Shown here: piece after piece, positions 52,644-63,877 of the stretch
Position numbering within the stretch: position 1 is the stretch's first letter
Layout of the letters: every line of letters begins with the position of its first letter
Source of the DNA: Astropecten irregularis
Taxonomy: Eukaryota; Echinodermata; Asteroidea; Paxillosida; Astropectinidae
Direction of reading: 5' to 3'
Length of the DNA stretch: 64,000 nt
NCBI GenBank assembly: GCA_963971285.1
Contig: OZ020244.1
Coordinates: 26,102,001 to 26,166,000 of the forward strand
Translations under genes and position numbers: made by a program
Notes under the pieces: generated by a model
What the model was told of the DNA's origin: nothing
Seen by the model: only the letters and a program-made list of their open reading frames with translations
Databases searched by the model: none

Positions 52644-53002
52644 TTAAAGGTATCATTCTTTGGTTTTTGTCAAAGAAATACAGATTCATGGGCATTCAAC
52701 AGTAACAGTCATCTGTGAAAATTTCAGTCCCATACAGTGTCTACTTTTTTAGAAAACAGTGAAAAACGGCTATAGTTTTTCTCAAGTCTTTTCTCTTTTA
52801 ATTTTTGATCTTTAAAAGATCAAAAATGATTTTGGTCACTGGTTTTACTTTTTTTTCCCTGGAAAATTCAGCATTTCAGGCAGAAAACCTACATGTTTCT
52901 ACCACCACCATCTTTATACCCTGTATAAGTTATACTTAAATAATATTATGTGAAGATTTCCGTTTTGTATGCTACGGTACCAAAGTATGATACTACCTTT
53001 AA
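52644..53002 (+). mobile_element. Family A MITE copy
   Basis: TTAA-AGGTATCATTCTTTGG at the left and GATACTACCT-TTAA at the right; central GATCTTTAAAAGATC. Confidence 0.85.
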
Positions 53003-54300
53003 CCTCATTACATCACAATCTACACGATTATTTTTTGGAAATGCAGTGGCAAAATAATCGAATTGTTATCCAGGATGGCCAGCCATATGGTAAATATTTT
53101 CTGACCAACAACATACGTCATCACATGGACGGAGGAGATCCCATAGCTGTTTTGGAGTTTTACCAACAAATCCCTTTCCCCTAGTCAAAGTTAATTGGTT
53201 TATTCTGTGAGAGCCCTTTGTCCAGACCTGTCACCCTCTAATCCCCGCCAGTCGAACCACAACAAAAGACCGTCCCGTTAAGAGCAATTATAGCATCAAT
53301 AATTAATCTGCTCTGGCTGGGCCGATATAGAGAGAGACAGGACAAGGGAGAAGGAAAAAAAAAGGCGGGAATGGATCGTAAACATTTATGAAGCGGTTCG
53401 TGAATAATTCAAGATGTGTAGGTTAGGACCGTATATACTGTATAGCGAGAGTCTGTTCTAATAGCTGCATGTGCTAATAGTCACGCACTTTTCTTGCACC
53501 TTGTGTAATTATAGCGTTGCATAATTAAACCGCGAATGCCAAACCGAAGGGTGTACAACTTTGAGCACACATTAGGACAACGCTTTAGTTTAGGCCATCA
53601 GACAGTGAAATACGGAGAATTTCTTATGAAAAATCAATCCCATTTTGATTGCGTCCAGCCAGGTCAGTGGTTCCTGAATGGACAAACTCTGGTCAAATCA
53701 ATGAAAAGTATAATTTTTTTAATATTCGACAAGACACATCACACATGTTAAAATATTTAATTTGAGAAAACAAATCTATAAAGTGTTTGTATAAAATCAC
53801 TACATATACTTCACTATAACCACTCATACTTCCAACTTTCAAGGTGAAACCGCATTCATGCAATTTATTGAACATTTAACAATAATATTACTTTTGTATT
53901 TGTTGAAAAAAAAACTAGAAAAAACTACCAACAACAATGCACACAATTATTGAACCTCATCTTGAATTTTTTTTTTTTTTTTTAGGATCGAGGGATGAGA
54001 GGGTATGGTAAATTTATCTTGATTTATTGGTCTATGCACACTGGTGCATTATAATCCAATTTTGGTCGTCATGAATATTGTTGGTGCAACGGGGAAATTC
54101 GCTGAGGATTCCCGCTGGGGCTGACCAGCCGGCCATAGCCCGCCGGTCTGGTCCGGAAGATATACGGCGGGCGAATTGCCTCGAACACGGTGGTGACGAG
54201 ACCGCGGAGTTTCTTTGTTTCCATGAATAATCGAATTATTACCTAATTCAATAATAAGTAATGCGTTGGAGATGGGATGGAATACAGTATGGTCATCGAT
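53003..54300. other. Mostly repeat-free DNA, possibly regulatory
   Basis: 53250-53560 and 54090-54300 are GC-balanced, with sites such as AGCATCAATAATTAATCTGC and CATGAATAATCGAATTATTA. The short open frame at 52969-53184 is not recognised and begins inside the family A copy. No convincing exon. Confidence 0.3.
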
Positions 54301-54358
54301 TCCGAGTGGCGGTTGAACCCCGATTTTCAGCTGTCTAGATGTTTCCTGCGATTTTATT

Positions 54359-54743
54359 TTAAAGATAATATCATTACATGTATTATAATACTTTGGTTTT
54401 GTCAATGCAGATTCATGGACCAAAATAGCAAGAGATATACTGTAACAGTCATCCGGGAAATTTGTTGTCCCTTTACAGTGCCCACGGCTTGAGAAAACAG
54501 CCACCCGCAGTATTAAAAAAAATCTGTTCATCGTTTTTTTTCTTTGAAAATTCAAAATTGTTTTTTGGTCATTGGTCTTGTCTGGATCATAAATACAGCA
54601 TTTCAGGCACACAATTTTTTAACTGTATGCTTCTACCATCACCATCTATAGGCCTATACCTTGTAAGTTGTAGGTAAATCTGTGAGATTTTTGTTTCGGT
54701 ATATAATTATGCTATACATACAAGGTATGATAGTACATTTTAA
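54359..54743 (+). mobile_element. Family A MITE copy, diverged
   Basis: TTAA-AGATAATATCATTACATG at the left and GGTATGATAGTACAT-TTTAA at the right. Confidence 0.7.
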
Positions 54744-55065
54744 ATAATATAGGCCCTACATCAGAAAATTTAAACCACGTCCTGCTATAGTATTTTGTTC
54801 GTTCTGCTTATGTCTACGGCCTTGGTGGCTATACAATGCGATTATTGTTTAGGGGATGTAGGCCTAAGACGTTCTCAAATGAAACTTCAAAGGAGGCGTC
54901 TGTGGGTATTATCTGCCCAATAGATCTGTTTATAAGCGAGTATAGCTGGGAAGATGGCACAAATAATTTCTTTCTTTCTTTTTGTCGGTGTCTAGGACCA
55001 GAATTGATGGCTCTGTGAATTTAATAAGCCTATCACATTATAACATGCAGACTTCGAAATGTATA

Positions 55066-55139
55066 GGACGCAAATTTGGTGAGATTTGACTGAATAAAGT
55101 ATGATACATTATTCAGTGAAATCACACCAAATTTGCGTC
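55066..55139. repeat. Long hairpin
   Basis: GACGCAAATTTGGTGAGATT with TGACTGAATA at the left pairs with TATTCAGTGAAATCACACC and AAATTTGCGTC at the right around a 13-base loop. Confidence 0.85.
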
Positions 55140-55252
55140 ATTGTTTGTTTTCTTTCAGTTGCTTGTCGTGAAATTGACAGGCATTCTCTCTGGCGGGAAA
55201 GGGGAATAAAAGACTGGATGGTTGGAGTGGGGCCCGCCCTGGAACGTCATAG

Positions 55253-55838
55253 TGCAGATTCATTGGCAAAAATTCCCAGTCCAATACGATGCCGACCTTT
55301 TGAGAAAACAGTGAAATTAAACGCCCAAGGTACCGTTTTTGAAATCTTTTCACCGTTATTTTTGATGTTCAGAAGATCACATTTATTTCCGGTCATTGTT
55401 TTTTTCTACTCTTTGAACAAATATACAATATTTCAGGATGAATTATTTTAACGGTATATGTTTCAACCACCACCATCTTATACCGTGTAAATCTGTAATG
55501 ATTTCCGATCTTTTCAAAAAGGTTTTCGGTCGTTGTTTTACTAATTTTTTGATAAATACACCATTTTAGATGGAAAACTTTTAACGGTAGGCCTATGTTT
55601 CTACCACCACCATCTTCATACCCTGTTAGTTATACGTAAATCTGTGAACATAATTATATCTGTTTTGGTTTCTTACCAAAGTATGATACAACTGGCCGTT
55701 TTTCACGATTTTCTCAAAAAGTGGGCACCGTGTGGGACTGAAATTTTCACAGATGACTATGACTGTATCTTCCTTGATATTTGTGCCCATGAATCTGTAC
55801 TTTTGACAAAAACCAAAGTATGATACTATACCTTTAAG
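55253..55838. mobile_element. Mosaic of three family A pieces
   Basis: A + oriented truncated copy (55253-55500), a right-half piece (55505-55690, ending CTTACCAAAGTATGATAC) and a reversed left half (55690-55838, ending ATACTATACCTTTAA). Confidence 0.7.
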
Positions 55839-55839
55839 G

Positions 55840-56984
55840 TGACAAATTTATAATAAATCTTAAAACCACATGCATCTAAATGTATAATGAAATGAATCGA
55901 GATCACTGGAATAAAAAGGCTTACAACAAAATCCCAAGAAACTTCCCCCTATGATTTGACCTTATTTTGAACTCTATACTGTGTGGACACCTGGACAGGC
56001 CACGAACGTGCACCCAACAGGTTTGAGATTATGAAATGAATGTATACACATCGTAACGGTATAATAAAGATGTGTTTATTTTGTCATTATTTAGTATCTC
56101 TTTGCCATGCCGCTCGCAGATACCCATTGACAACTAGTTTCCGTGATACAGTATAATGGAAACAGATTCAAAATCACAATCGCCGTTACCACTCATAAAC
56201 TGTCAGGTCATTGTCCTATACAGTTCCCAGTTTCTAGTTCCCAGAAAACCAATGCTATAGGTAAACAAACACCAGGCAAAATATACACGTTTTCCCATTT
56301 GGTGTTTAAAGAAGGGGAGAAAAATAGCAATGGCCAAAAAAAATACCCCTTCGAGATATTCAAACGCTTTTGTATTCTGGCATTCCGAACTCACAGAAAC
56401 ACCACTCTTTTGGTGGAGTTTGACAACTTGTTTATTTTCGAAGACCCCCTTTTTTTTGGATGGGACCTGGGTGCACAATTAGAGATGGGGGGTGGGTGAA
56501 TAACGATGACATCAAAGACACCGCAAACTTGAGCAGGATTGACCAATCAGCTTCACAGAACCTGTGGGTGACAGAGCGTGTGATGTGATAGTGCGGTTGG
56601 TTTTTTGTCCCTACGGCCGATTCATGTATTCCTTTTTTTTTTAACCCGCACTAGAATTTTGCGCATAAAAAATAAGTGTGTTTCTTTTTAGTCTTGTCCT
56701 GTTCAATTTAGTTGAAAAATTGTGTCCCGTGACAAATTGACACCTAAAAACAATGGGTGGTGGAGCAAAGGGTTACTTTTGTTTTGTGAATGAAAAACGT
56801 GTTGAATAAATAATGAAATTGCAGGGTACCGTTACAATTCGAATGAGACAATTAATGGGACAGAATGAGTCGTCTTTAAACTCTTTGGAAACGAGGGAAA
56901 CTTTGGATCTTATAGCCATTAGTTGCGAAACTGTAAATAACATGTCTTGTGAAGCCTTTGTGTGTTCACTCCGGGGATTTATGT
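55840..56984. other. Intergenic DNA without recognised gene
   Basis: Opposing short open frames at 56143-56499 and 56203-56478 overlap and look random. No named repeat. Confidence 0.35.
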
Positions 56985-57286
56985 TTAAAGGAATAATACA
57001 TGATCATGGTAAAAGTCTCAGAACAGCACTCACACTTTCTCTGATCCAATAATAATGTACATGAAATAATGAACCTGTCAAAATTTGAGCTCAATCGGAC
57101 ATCTGAGTCCCGAGAAAATAGCGAAAACCGTTCGGTTTTAGTTTGACTTAATTTTGGATAAATCCACCATTTCAGGCAAAAATATTTCAGGTATGTTTCT
57201 ACCAGCACCATCTTCATACCCTGAAAGTTATACGTAAATCTGAGAACATTTCTGCTTGGGTATGTCACCAATCCTGTACTGCACAT
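56985..57286 (+). mobile_element. Family B MITE copy, internally deleted
   Basis: TTAA-AGGAATAATACATGATC at the left and ACCAATCCTGTACTGCAC at the right; the central stem is missing. It lies about 440 bases upstream of the PDZRN start codon. Confidence 0.75.
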
Positions 57287-57419
57287 AGGAAATATCCAAC
57301 TCAAAGTTTAGCTTTTATTTATCAATAATCTATTATTGGATGGTTCCGTAATCGTCATTATTTTCTTCATCCAAGTTCATGTTTGCAGCAAATAAATCAC
57401 AACTTCAATTCAATCGTCG

Positions 57420-57725
57420 AATCCAAAATGAAATTCCTGCACAATATTATTAGATTAGAAATGCAACAGCCGTCGCATCACGACCACTGCCAATGAACAA
57501 AAGAAAGCACCGCCCCATTCATTCAACGTGTGTGTGTACTGTGTACGTTGTTGGCAAGTCTTTTTTTATCTTCCAACTCATAACACATGTGCTTCGTGAG
57601 TTGCGCGACGTCGGTGTACCGATGATTAGCACACGCTAGGATAATTTCTCGATGTTTTTTCCCCCTGTACTTTTTTTCTTCTTCTGCGATTGCCAAAAAA
57701 ACCTGGATATTAAGTGAATGACACA
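57420..57725 (+). promoter_or_regulatory. Putative promoter and 5' UTR of the PDZRN-like gene
   Basis: The repeat-free 300 bases before the start codon include a CCGCCCC box near 57510, CpG-containing DNA (GCGCGACGTCGG near 57602) and a pyrimidine-rich stretch at 57660-57685. The start ATG at 57726 has A at -3 and G at +4. The transcription start is not identifiable. Confidence 0.4.
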
Positions 57726-58430
57726 ATGGGCTACGATTTGGAACGTTTTACCAGGCCTGTGGACGAGGATTTCAAGTGTAGTATTTGTCTGTCCGTGCTG
57801 GAGAATCCGCTAGCTACTCCGTGTGGACACGTCTTCTGCGGGAACTGTGTACTTCCCTGGGTGGTTCAGCACGGTAGCTGCCCGCTCAAGTGCGACAAGT
57901 TCTCCACCAAGGAGCTCAACAACGTCCTGCCTCTTCGGAATCTCATCATGAAGCTGGAGATACACTGCGATCATCACACTCGTGGCTGCCAGGAGGTGGT
58001 CAAGATTCAGATGTTGGCTCAGCACTTAGAGGACTGCGACTACGCACCGGTCAGCTGCTCCAACAAGGGCTGTGAGACCGTGGTCAACATCAAGGACCAG
58101 GTCCAGCACCAGACGCAGCAGTGTGAGTACCGGGCCGTGGGCCGGTGCGAGAACGGCTGTAACCTGGTCCTCCAGCACAACACCGTGGCCGATCACAGCT
58201 GCCTGAAAGCCATGCAGGCCCACTGTACCGGTCTGCAGGCCAAGATGTCCAGCCAAGAGCACAGCCTTAAGAAGACCACGGTGCGATTCGGCAAGAGGGA
58301 GAAATCCCTGCTGGCTCAGATTGCCTGTCTGCAAAATGAGATACAGATGCAGGCTCTGCGATACCAGAAAAAGTTGAACGAATGCAAAGCCGAAGTGGAA
58401 TACATGTCAGCTATGGCCGTTTATGATAGG
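57726..58430 (+). CDS. PDZRN3: PDZRN3/4-like (LNX3/4-type) E3 ubiquitin ligase, first coding exon
   Basis: Encodes 235 residues starting MGYDLERF, matching the MGFELDRF start of vertebrate PDZRN3; a GTG-initiated extension from 57714 is not needed. A RING finger uses C18, C21, C33, H35, C38, C41, C52 and C56, with the family's VLPWVV and CPLKC features. TRAF/Sina-type zinc fingers follow at about 72-155 (repeated Cys/His pairs such as RGCQEVVK and RCENGC). A coiled coil covers about 165-230 and includes KREKSLLAQ and ALRYQKK, typical of PDZRN. The family adds ubiquitin to membrane-linked partners such as MuSK and acts in muscle and Wnt pathways. The exon ends in phase 0 at the donor GTGAGA. 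Choice between PDZRN3 and PDZRN4 is not possible; probably one pre-duplication orthologue. Confidence 0.93.
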
Positions 58431-59083
58431 GTGAGAACTTAAATGTTTTGATTGCAGCTTAGGGACAAAATTAATTTCTGAAGTCAACCATACTGAAAAA
58501 ATAATCTTTGCAATTTGGTCACAATCAACAGTTTCCCCTCAGATTAGACTTAGAGGGAGGTTAAATCTTGATTGATAAACAAGAACAGGATGTACTACAA
58601 AAGTAAATTATAATATGTGATCCTCCACACCCCCCTAAAATTGTTTATTACAGAGAATCTTTGAGCACAAAGCTGTTTAAAAAATCTAGACAGAACTATA
58701 GTTTGTTTTAAATATTAATTAATTAAAATGAAGCAGTGCAGTATATTATATGTAGGCCTACTAACTCTTTGTTCACTGTGATGTTGTCAGTCAAAAATAA
58801 GTTTTGATTAAATTAAAAGTAACTGAGGAACATTGGGTGATTGTAAAGTTAGGGACCCCTCTGTGTTTTTACCATAGCAGAAATGACTGTGAATGCGTTC
58901 CCTTTGGGCATGCTGCTCCTGTGATAAAAACATAGTGGGGTCCTGAACTTGACAATCGCCAAAGATTATTTGTTCACTTTCATTCTGATAGTACATTCAT
59001 TCAAGATTTAGACATTCTGTGGCACTTGCCTTGCAAATAAATGCAAGACAAAGATATGGCTGCATCAGGATTTTTTTCTGCTA
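58431..59083. other. PDZRN intron 1, proximal part
   Basis: AT-rich, no recognised repeat or exon. Confidence 0.4.
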
Positions 59084-59441
59084 TTAAAGGTAGTATCATA
59101 TACTTTGGTAAGAAACCAAAACAGAAATGTTCACAGATTTACCTATAACTTACAGGGCATGAAGATGGTGCTGGTAGAAACATACCGTTAAAATTGTTCC
59201 GTATGAAATTATGCATTTATCCAGAAATTAGTAAAACAATGATTTTTGATCTTATAAAAGATCAAAAATAAAAGAGAAAAGACTTCAGAAATACTGTGGC
59301 CGTTTTTCACTGTTTTCTCAAAAAGTGGGCACCGTGTGGGACAGATATTTTCACAGATGACTATTATTGTATTGTCCTTGATATTTATGCCCATGAATCT
59401 GTATTTCTTTTACAAAAACCAATGTATGATACTACCTTTAA
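59084..59441 (-). mobile_element. Family A MITE copy (PDZRN intron 1)
   Basis: TTAA-AGGTAGTATCATATAC at one end and GATACTACCT-TTAA at the other; central GATCTTATAAAAGATC. Confidence 0.85.
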
Positions 59442-59449
59442 AAAAGGAG

Positions 59450-60760
59450 AAGTTTGAGTAGAAGCACCAAGGGCTAGACCCAGATTCCATTTGATTGTTA
59501 TTGGTCCCTTGGTGAGAAACTGTCTTGCATCATGGAGGTAGCAATCCATGGCTATCCTTTTCAGTACACTCACAAACAATTGCCAGGAAATACCTTTTCG
59601 GGTGCATAATTTATTTTGATGCCAGAGAATTTAGCCCGAAGTCATGTTGAATTCGTCATCTTTTTGTCATCTTTGTTTGCAAATTGTGAACAGCAGTCAA
59701 TAAGGACAGACCAGACAAATAGCCATGACAAATGGCTTATAAACGCAGTCATTTCCTAACTGGGGCATTGTTGTCCTTTTCAGCCAGAGTTGAATCTGAG
59801 GTTTTTCCACATTGTCTGACAATGCGTAACCAATGTCATTGAAGAAGCAAAGGCAGTATGGCATATACACACAGAAATCCCCTATAGCCTTCACATTCCA
59901 TCATTCTACATCAAATAAAAGGTCTGCATTTATCCAAATGCTCCCCCTTTTTCCAGTCATTACAAGGAGTCTGGTAGCCTACCACAATCCAATGAATCAG
60001 GTCAGAATTACCCCCACAGGACACAATATTCCCCACAGGGTGTCTCTAGCCTCTCTCGCTTGACAACAGGGCCTCCCCAATTTGAGTGGTTTTCAGCCAT
60101 TACCAACTAGGTCAGTAGACAACTTGTTTGGTTCCCAAGGACTTCCGCTTGCCTGGACAAGAGGATGAATATCCTGGGTCTAAACCTGTCTAGCCTTCAC
60201 TTGGTGCCAGCAATTTCATGTCTGTAATGCTCACCATACTCTGGCTTTTTAGGTCTACAGTCTATCTGTCCAATGCCAACTCATCAACAGAGCATAACCA
60301 GGATGACCAGCCTTTCACACTGACCAGAATCCATCCATCCCCTCCCCTACTTTGCTGATCTTGTTTATGTGTCCAAAAGATACAAATAAGGGCATTGCAC
60401 TGAGTCAGCCCAGAGCAAACACCACATTGGGCAAAGTATAGGCTGGAGGTTTTTTTTTTTTTGGTCAGGCCAGCTCTTTTAGAAGTTGCCGGCCTCCATT
60501 GTGGGCTGGCAAACAGGCATTGTTTACAGTGCAAATCAAAGGATATTAGGTCAAACATCAGATAGAGATTTCTCTCCTTTCTTGTTGTTGGGAACTTTGG
60601 GGCGACTGTGCAGACAAAGTGAAGCCCACACTGCCCTCCTCAAATCAAGTGCCTTTAGAATATTATTAATCTTTACTCTCCACAAGTAAATATTTTTGAA
60701 TTGTTTGGCAAAGATTGCCTCAACATGTTTTTTTTTAAAGTGCCTTGCAGCGTGTTGGGT
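59450..60760. promoter_or_regulatory. Repeat-free intronic segment, candidate intronic enhancer of PDZRN
   Basis: 1.3 kb of GC-balanced, non-repetitive intron DNA between transposon copies, an unusually long free run in this window. No exon-like frame has proper splice sites. Conservation cannot be tested here. Confidence 0.3.
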
Positions 60761-61017
60761 CAGAAAGTCAAAGGAGGAAGCCCAATGTGATATAAATTTG
60801 ACATTTATGACTTGTAAAGAAACTTTACCTCTTACTAATTGATTTAATTACCTTGCTTAATTACTTTTAAAAGTATTTAATAGTAATACCAGTAGTGCAC
60901 TCATAATCAACTCCTTAGGAATTTTCAGTAGGGACATGTTTGTTTCAAGTATGCGTCCAAATCAGTAGGCCTATGGTATATGTTGGCCTATAGGCCTACA
61001 ACTTACAAGGTTTTGTT

Positions 61018-61942
61018 TTAAGGTATAATACATTATTGGTAAAGGTCACAGAACAGCACACACGCTGTGTCCAATCCATAAGGGCGCCCCCATTTAATTC
61101 TATGGTTCTCATTTCTTTTTCACCTTGAGGGAGGGTCGGTCGGTCGAAAAAAAAAGAAAAGTTTGGTAGAAAAAGAAATCTGGCTGAATACATAAAAACA
61201 TAAAGAATATGATGAGAAATGTTCACTGTATTCACTGTAAACTCGTTTGAAAACTCTTTTTTTATTATTTCTGTGATAAAAAGTAAAAGAAAATAAAACT
61301 TATCTTTGGTCAAATGACCTCTGGTAGGCGCATAAATTCTAAGTCCTCCGACACATCCTTCACCCAAGTTGGCCAAACGATGGTTTTTTGCTTCAACTTA
61401 ATTTGCACCATACAACTCACGAATGTTTTGACAGTGGACAGTGTGTGTTTAGTTAGTACAAAATGTAGGCATTATTGGCAAAATTTGTCTCCCGAAATTC
61501 TCAATTTTAAAATTTATTTTTTTTTATATTTATACGTCATTCTGGACAGGGTCGGCGGCAAAAAAAAGGTGTTTTTTTTTTCTTCGGTCGGAGCCCAAAA
61601 TATGGGTCGGTCAGAAATGAGAACCATAGAATTAAAGAGGGACGCCCTAAAAATAAACCTGTGAAATTTTGAGCTCAATTGGACATCTGAGTTACGAGAA
61701 AATGGTGGAAAATAGTAATTTGTCTTTAAAAACATGGAGAAAAGTTTTGATCTTACCCCGAGATCAAAACTTTTTTCGGTCTTTTTTTGACTAAGTTCTG
61801 GATAAATGCACCATTTTATGCGGAAATATTTCAACGGTATGTTTTTACCAGCACCATTTCATACCCTGAAAGTTAATATGTAGGCCTAAATCTGTGAACA
61901 TTTCTGTTTGGGTATGTTACCAATCCTGTACTGTACCTTTAA
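61018..61942 (+). mobile_element. Family B MITE copy interrupted by family F
   Basis: TTAA-GGTATAATACATTATTGG at the left and CCTGTACTGTACCT-TTAA at the right; the two halves are separated by the element at 61082. Confidence 0.85.
61082..61647. mobile_element. Family F Harbinger-like element, TAA target duplication
   Basis: GGGCGCCCCCATTTAATTCT with ATGGTTCTCATTTC at the left mirrors GAAATGAGAACCATAGAATT and AAAGAGGGACGCCC at the right. TAA at 61079-61081 and 61648-61650. 566 bp, no transposase frame. Confidence 0.8.
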
Positions 61943-62340
61943 ATTTTCATCACGTGCACTGGATAAAGTCTTCCAATATAATGTCTTTGAACTTTGCTCA
62001 ATTATACCAACATGCTTTTCTTTTGGGAAAAAGAAATTCCTATGGGGAAAAAAAAATCTTCAAACCTTTTTTTATGTTTTTCTTATCCCTTTTCTTCAAG
62101 TTCATGTTGTGGAATATCAGAGTACTATGACCAGCGGTTGGCACACTGGCCTAAACTTAACTCCCAGCAATTAATTTCCCCCCATAAATATTTCGCACAA
62201 AATATCAAAGGAACCCAGCTGTGCGACAAATTTGTTATCGGTCATCGGTCTCGGTTGCCTGGTGTGATGGTAAAGGCGATGTGGTCAGGAACTCAAAATC
62301 CATTCTTATGAGGAACAACCGCTGCCAGAAAATAGGCAGG

Positions 62341-62375
62341 GGTGGGGGGGGGGGGGGGCATGGAGTAGAGGGGGG
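62341..62375. repeat. G-rich tract
   Basis: About 16 G followed by GGGGTGGGAG-type sequence in PDZRN intron 1. Confidence 0.85.
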
Positions 62376-62569
62376 TGGGAGTATTTATGATGTTTGTCTG
62401 ATTGGCTGAATTAAAAGAGAAATTTACAAAAGTGCTGGGAAATACTGTGGTTGTGCAGTTGTGCAATACTGTGAAGTTAGCATGTCAGTCTGCATAGGAT
62501 AAGAAAGAACGTGCGGAAGAAAGAACGTGCGGTCTGGCTCGGTAGAAGAAAACAATTCAAGATTCAATG

Positions 62570-62725
62570 GGATACTTTAGGTCTGGGTCTTCAAATTATT
62601 AGCACAAGCGCACAACAACGTGCGCATGCTCACAACAATGCGCGCATGCTCACAATTGCAAGCACAAACTCAGAGCTAGCAAAAAAGAGACTTCAGTCTG
62701 CTGCTGCCAACGTCTCAAAAGTCTT
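62570..62725. mobile_element. Family E copy, degraded
   Basis: GTCTTCAAATTATTAGCACA and AACGTGCGCATGCTCACAAC with CGCGCATGCTCACAATTGC repeat the family E core; the closing arm is only AACGTCTCAAAAGTCTTGCA. Confidence 0.6.
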
Positions 62726-62835
62726 GCAGTTTTTTCCCCATATGTTCATTTTCCTTTTATTATTTGTTATCAAATAACCACAAGGGAAACTGACTGAATT
62801 TAAAGTCCTTTAAAAAAGAAGAAAAAGAGAAATTG

Positions 62836-62930
62836 ACTCGAGTGGGATTCGAACCGGCGACCTCCTGAATACCGTGAGGAATTCAGGAAGTCACCGGTTT
62901 GAATCCCGCTCCAGTCAATTTTTCTTTGTT
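62836..62930. repeat. Inverted pair of tRNA-derived SINE heads
   Basis: ATTGACTCGAGTGGGATTCG and AACCGGCGACCTCCTGAAT at the left mirror ATTCAGGAAGTCACCGGTTT and GAATCCCGCTCCAGTCAAT at the right: a 95-base hairpin made of two B-box regions. Confidence 0.8.
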
Positions 62931-63269
62931 CACTTTTCAATGAGTTTGTAATTAAATGGCGGATTGATGAAACTAGATGCCGTTATTTGTCTAGAAGCAT
63001 TAATTTGTTAGTAATCAGTTTGGTAAAATGTGATAATGGTAAATTAGCAGTACACATTTGGAGCTTGGGTAGATCCTATTTATTCTGCACATATTTTAGA
63101 TAACATCAGTATGATACTAGGAAGTTAGATAGGAAAATGTTCTAGGGGCAGAACTATAAACTATTTCTGTTTGGGTCTGTTATCTAATTTAACTAAAGAT
63201 TGTTTGAAATTGTTTCAGGTTTCTGTTACTAAAACTAACAAAATGTGTCTTGTTTTCCTTTTTTTTCAG

Positions 63270-63350
63270 CCATGTGAGGAAATTGCCCTGTGCTTGCAGC
63301 TGGGTCGCAAAAACGGCAGCCTGGGATTTAATATAATTGGTGGCAATCGG
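63270..63350 (+). CDS. PDZRN3: PDZRN-like gene, second coding exon (start of first PDZ domain)
   Basis: A phase-0 exon of 27 residues after a T-rich tract and CAG, with donor GTAGGT at 63351. It reads EEIALCLQLGRKNGSLGFNI and continues IGGNR: the first beta strand and carboxylate-binding GLGF-type loop (SLGFNIIGG) of a PDZ domain, close to the SGSLGFNIIGG segment of PDZRN3. The rest of the PDZ domain and gene lies beyond the right edge. The intron before it is 4,839 bases. Confidence 0.9.
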
Positions 63351-63877
63351 GTAGGTTGTGTTTGTATTTTCCGTCTTTTCATTATTTTAGGCCTATCCGT
63401 AACTTTTTTGCATATTGTCCATTTTTTTTTGCATTGGCCAGTTGCATCTCTGGAGATAGGTATTTGAGAAGATGGGTCAGATTTTTGTAAATTGCAAGAG
63501 ATATAGAATGTTTCTCGTCTGTAGAGTTTATATTCTTCCAATGAAATGAATAACGTCAGATAGGGTGCTATTATTTCATATTGGTAAAGTTAATATTGAT
63601 TCTTAACCAGCCCGGCCAGCCTTCTTTAAGATCTTTTTCCCAGAAGCAATTCTTATTGGCCTTGAGTGCTCTTTGACTAGTGTTTGCAAAGCAGGCCACG
63701 GGAGTGGTGTGTCTTATACCCCAAGTCTGGACAACAAAGGCCCCACCAAAAAAATATTCCTCTTAACTCCTTTGGGATATGTATATAAGACCCATAAATG
63801 ACAAGGATCCACCATTTTCAAGATCCTTCCCCCTCCCCAGTCTAACCAACACAGGTGGACCACTAGTGGTGGAGGAA
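63351..63877. other. PDZRN intron 2, start
   Basis: No exon or repeat recognised before the family E copy; the next PDZ exon is outside the window. Confidence 0.4.

Noticed and set aside
53041-53184. Small exon encoding MQWQNNRIVIQDGQPYGKYF-like sequence
   Set aside because: Looks protein-like but has no convincing acceptor/donor pair and no family match; the frame begins inside a transposon copy.
54049-54612. 187-codon minus-strand frame
   Set aside because: Its N-terminal part is a family A transposon copy and the rest has no recognised domain or splice sites.
57714-57725. N-terminal extension of PDZRN from a GTG
   Set aside because: GTG is not expected to start a eukaryotic protein here; ATG at 57726 gives the family-typical MGYDLERF start.
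57810-58334. Two minus-strand frames of 71 and 102 codons
   Set aside because: Antisense shadows of the GC-rich PDZRN first exon.
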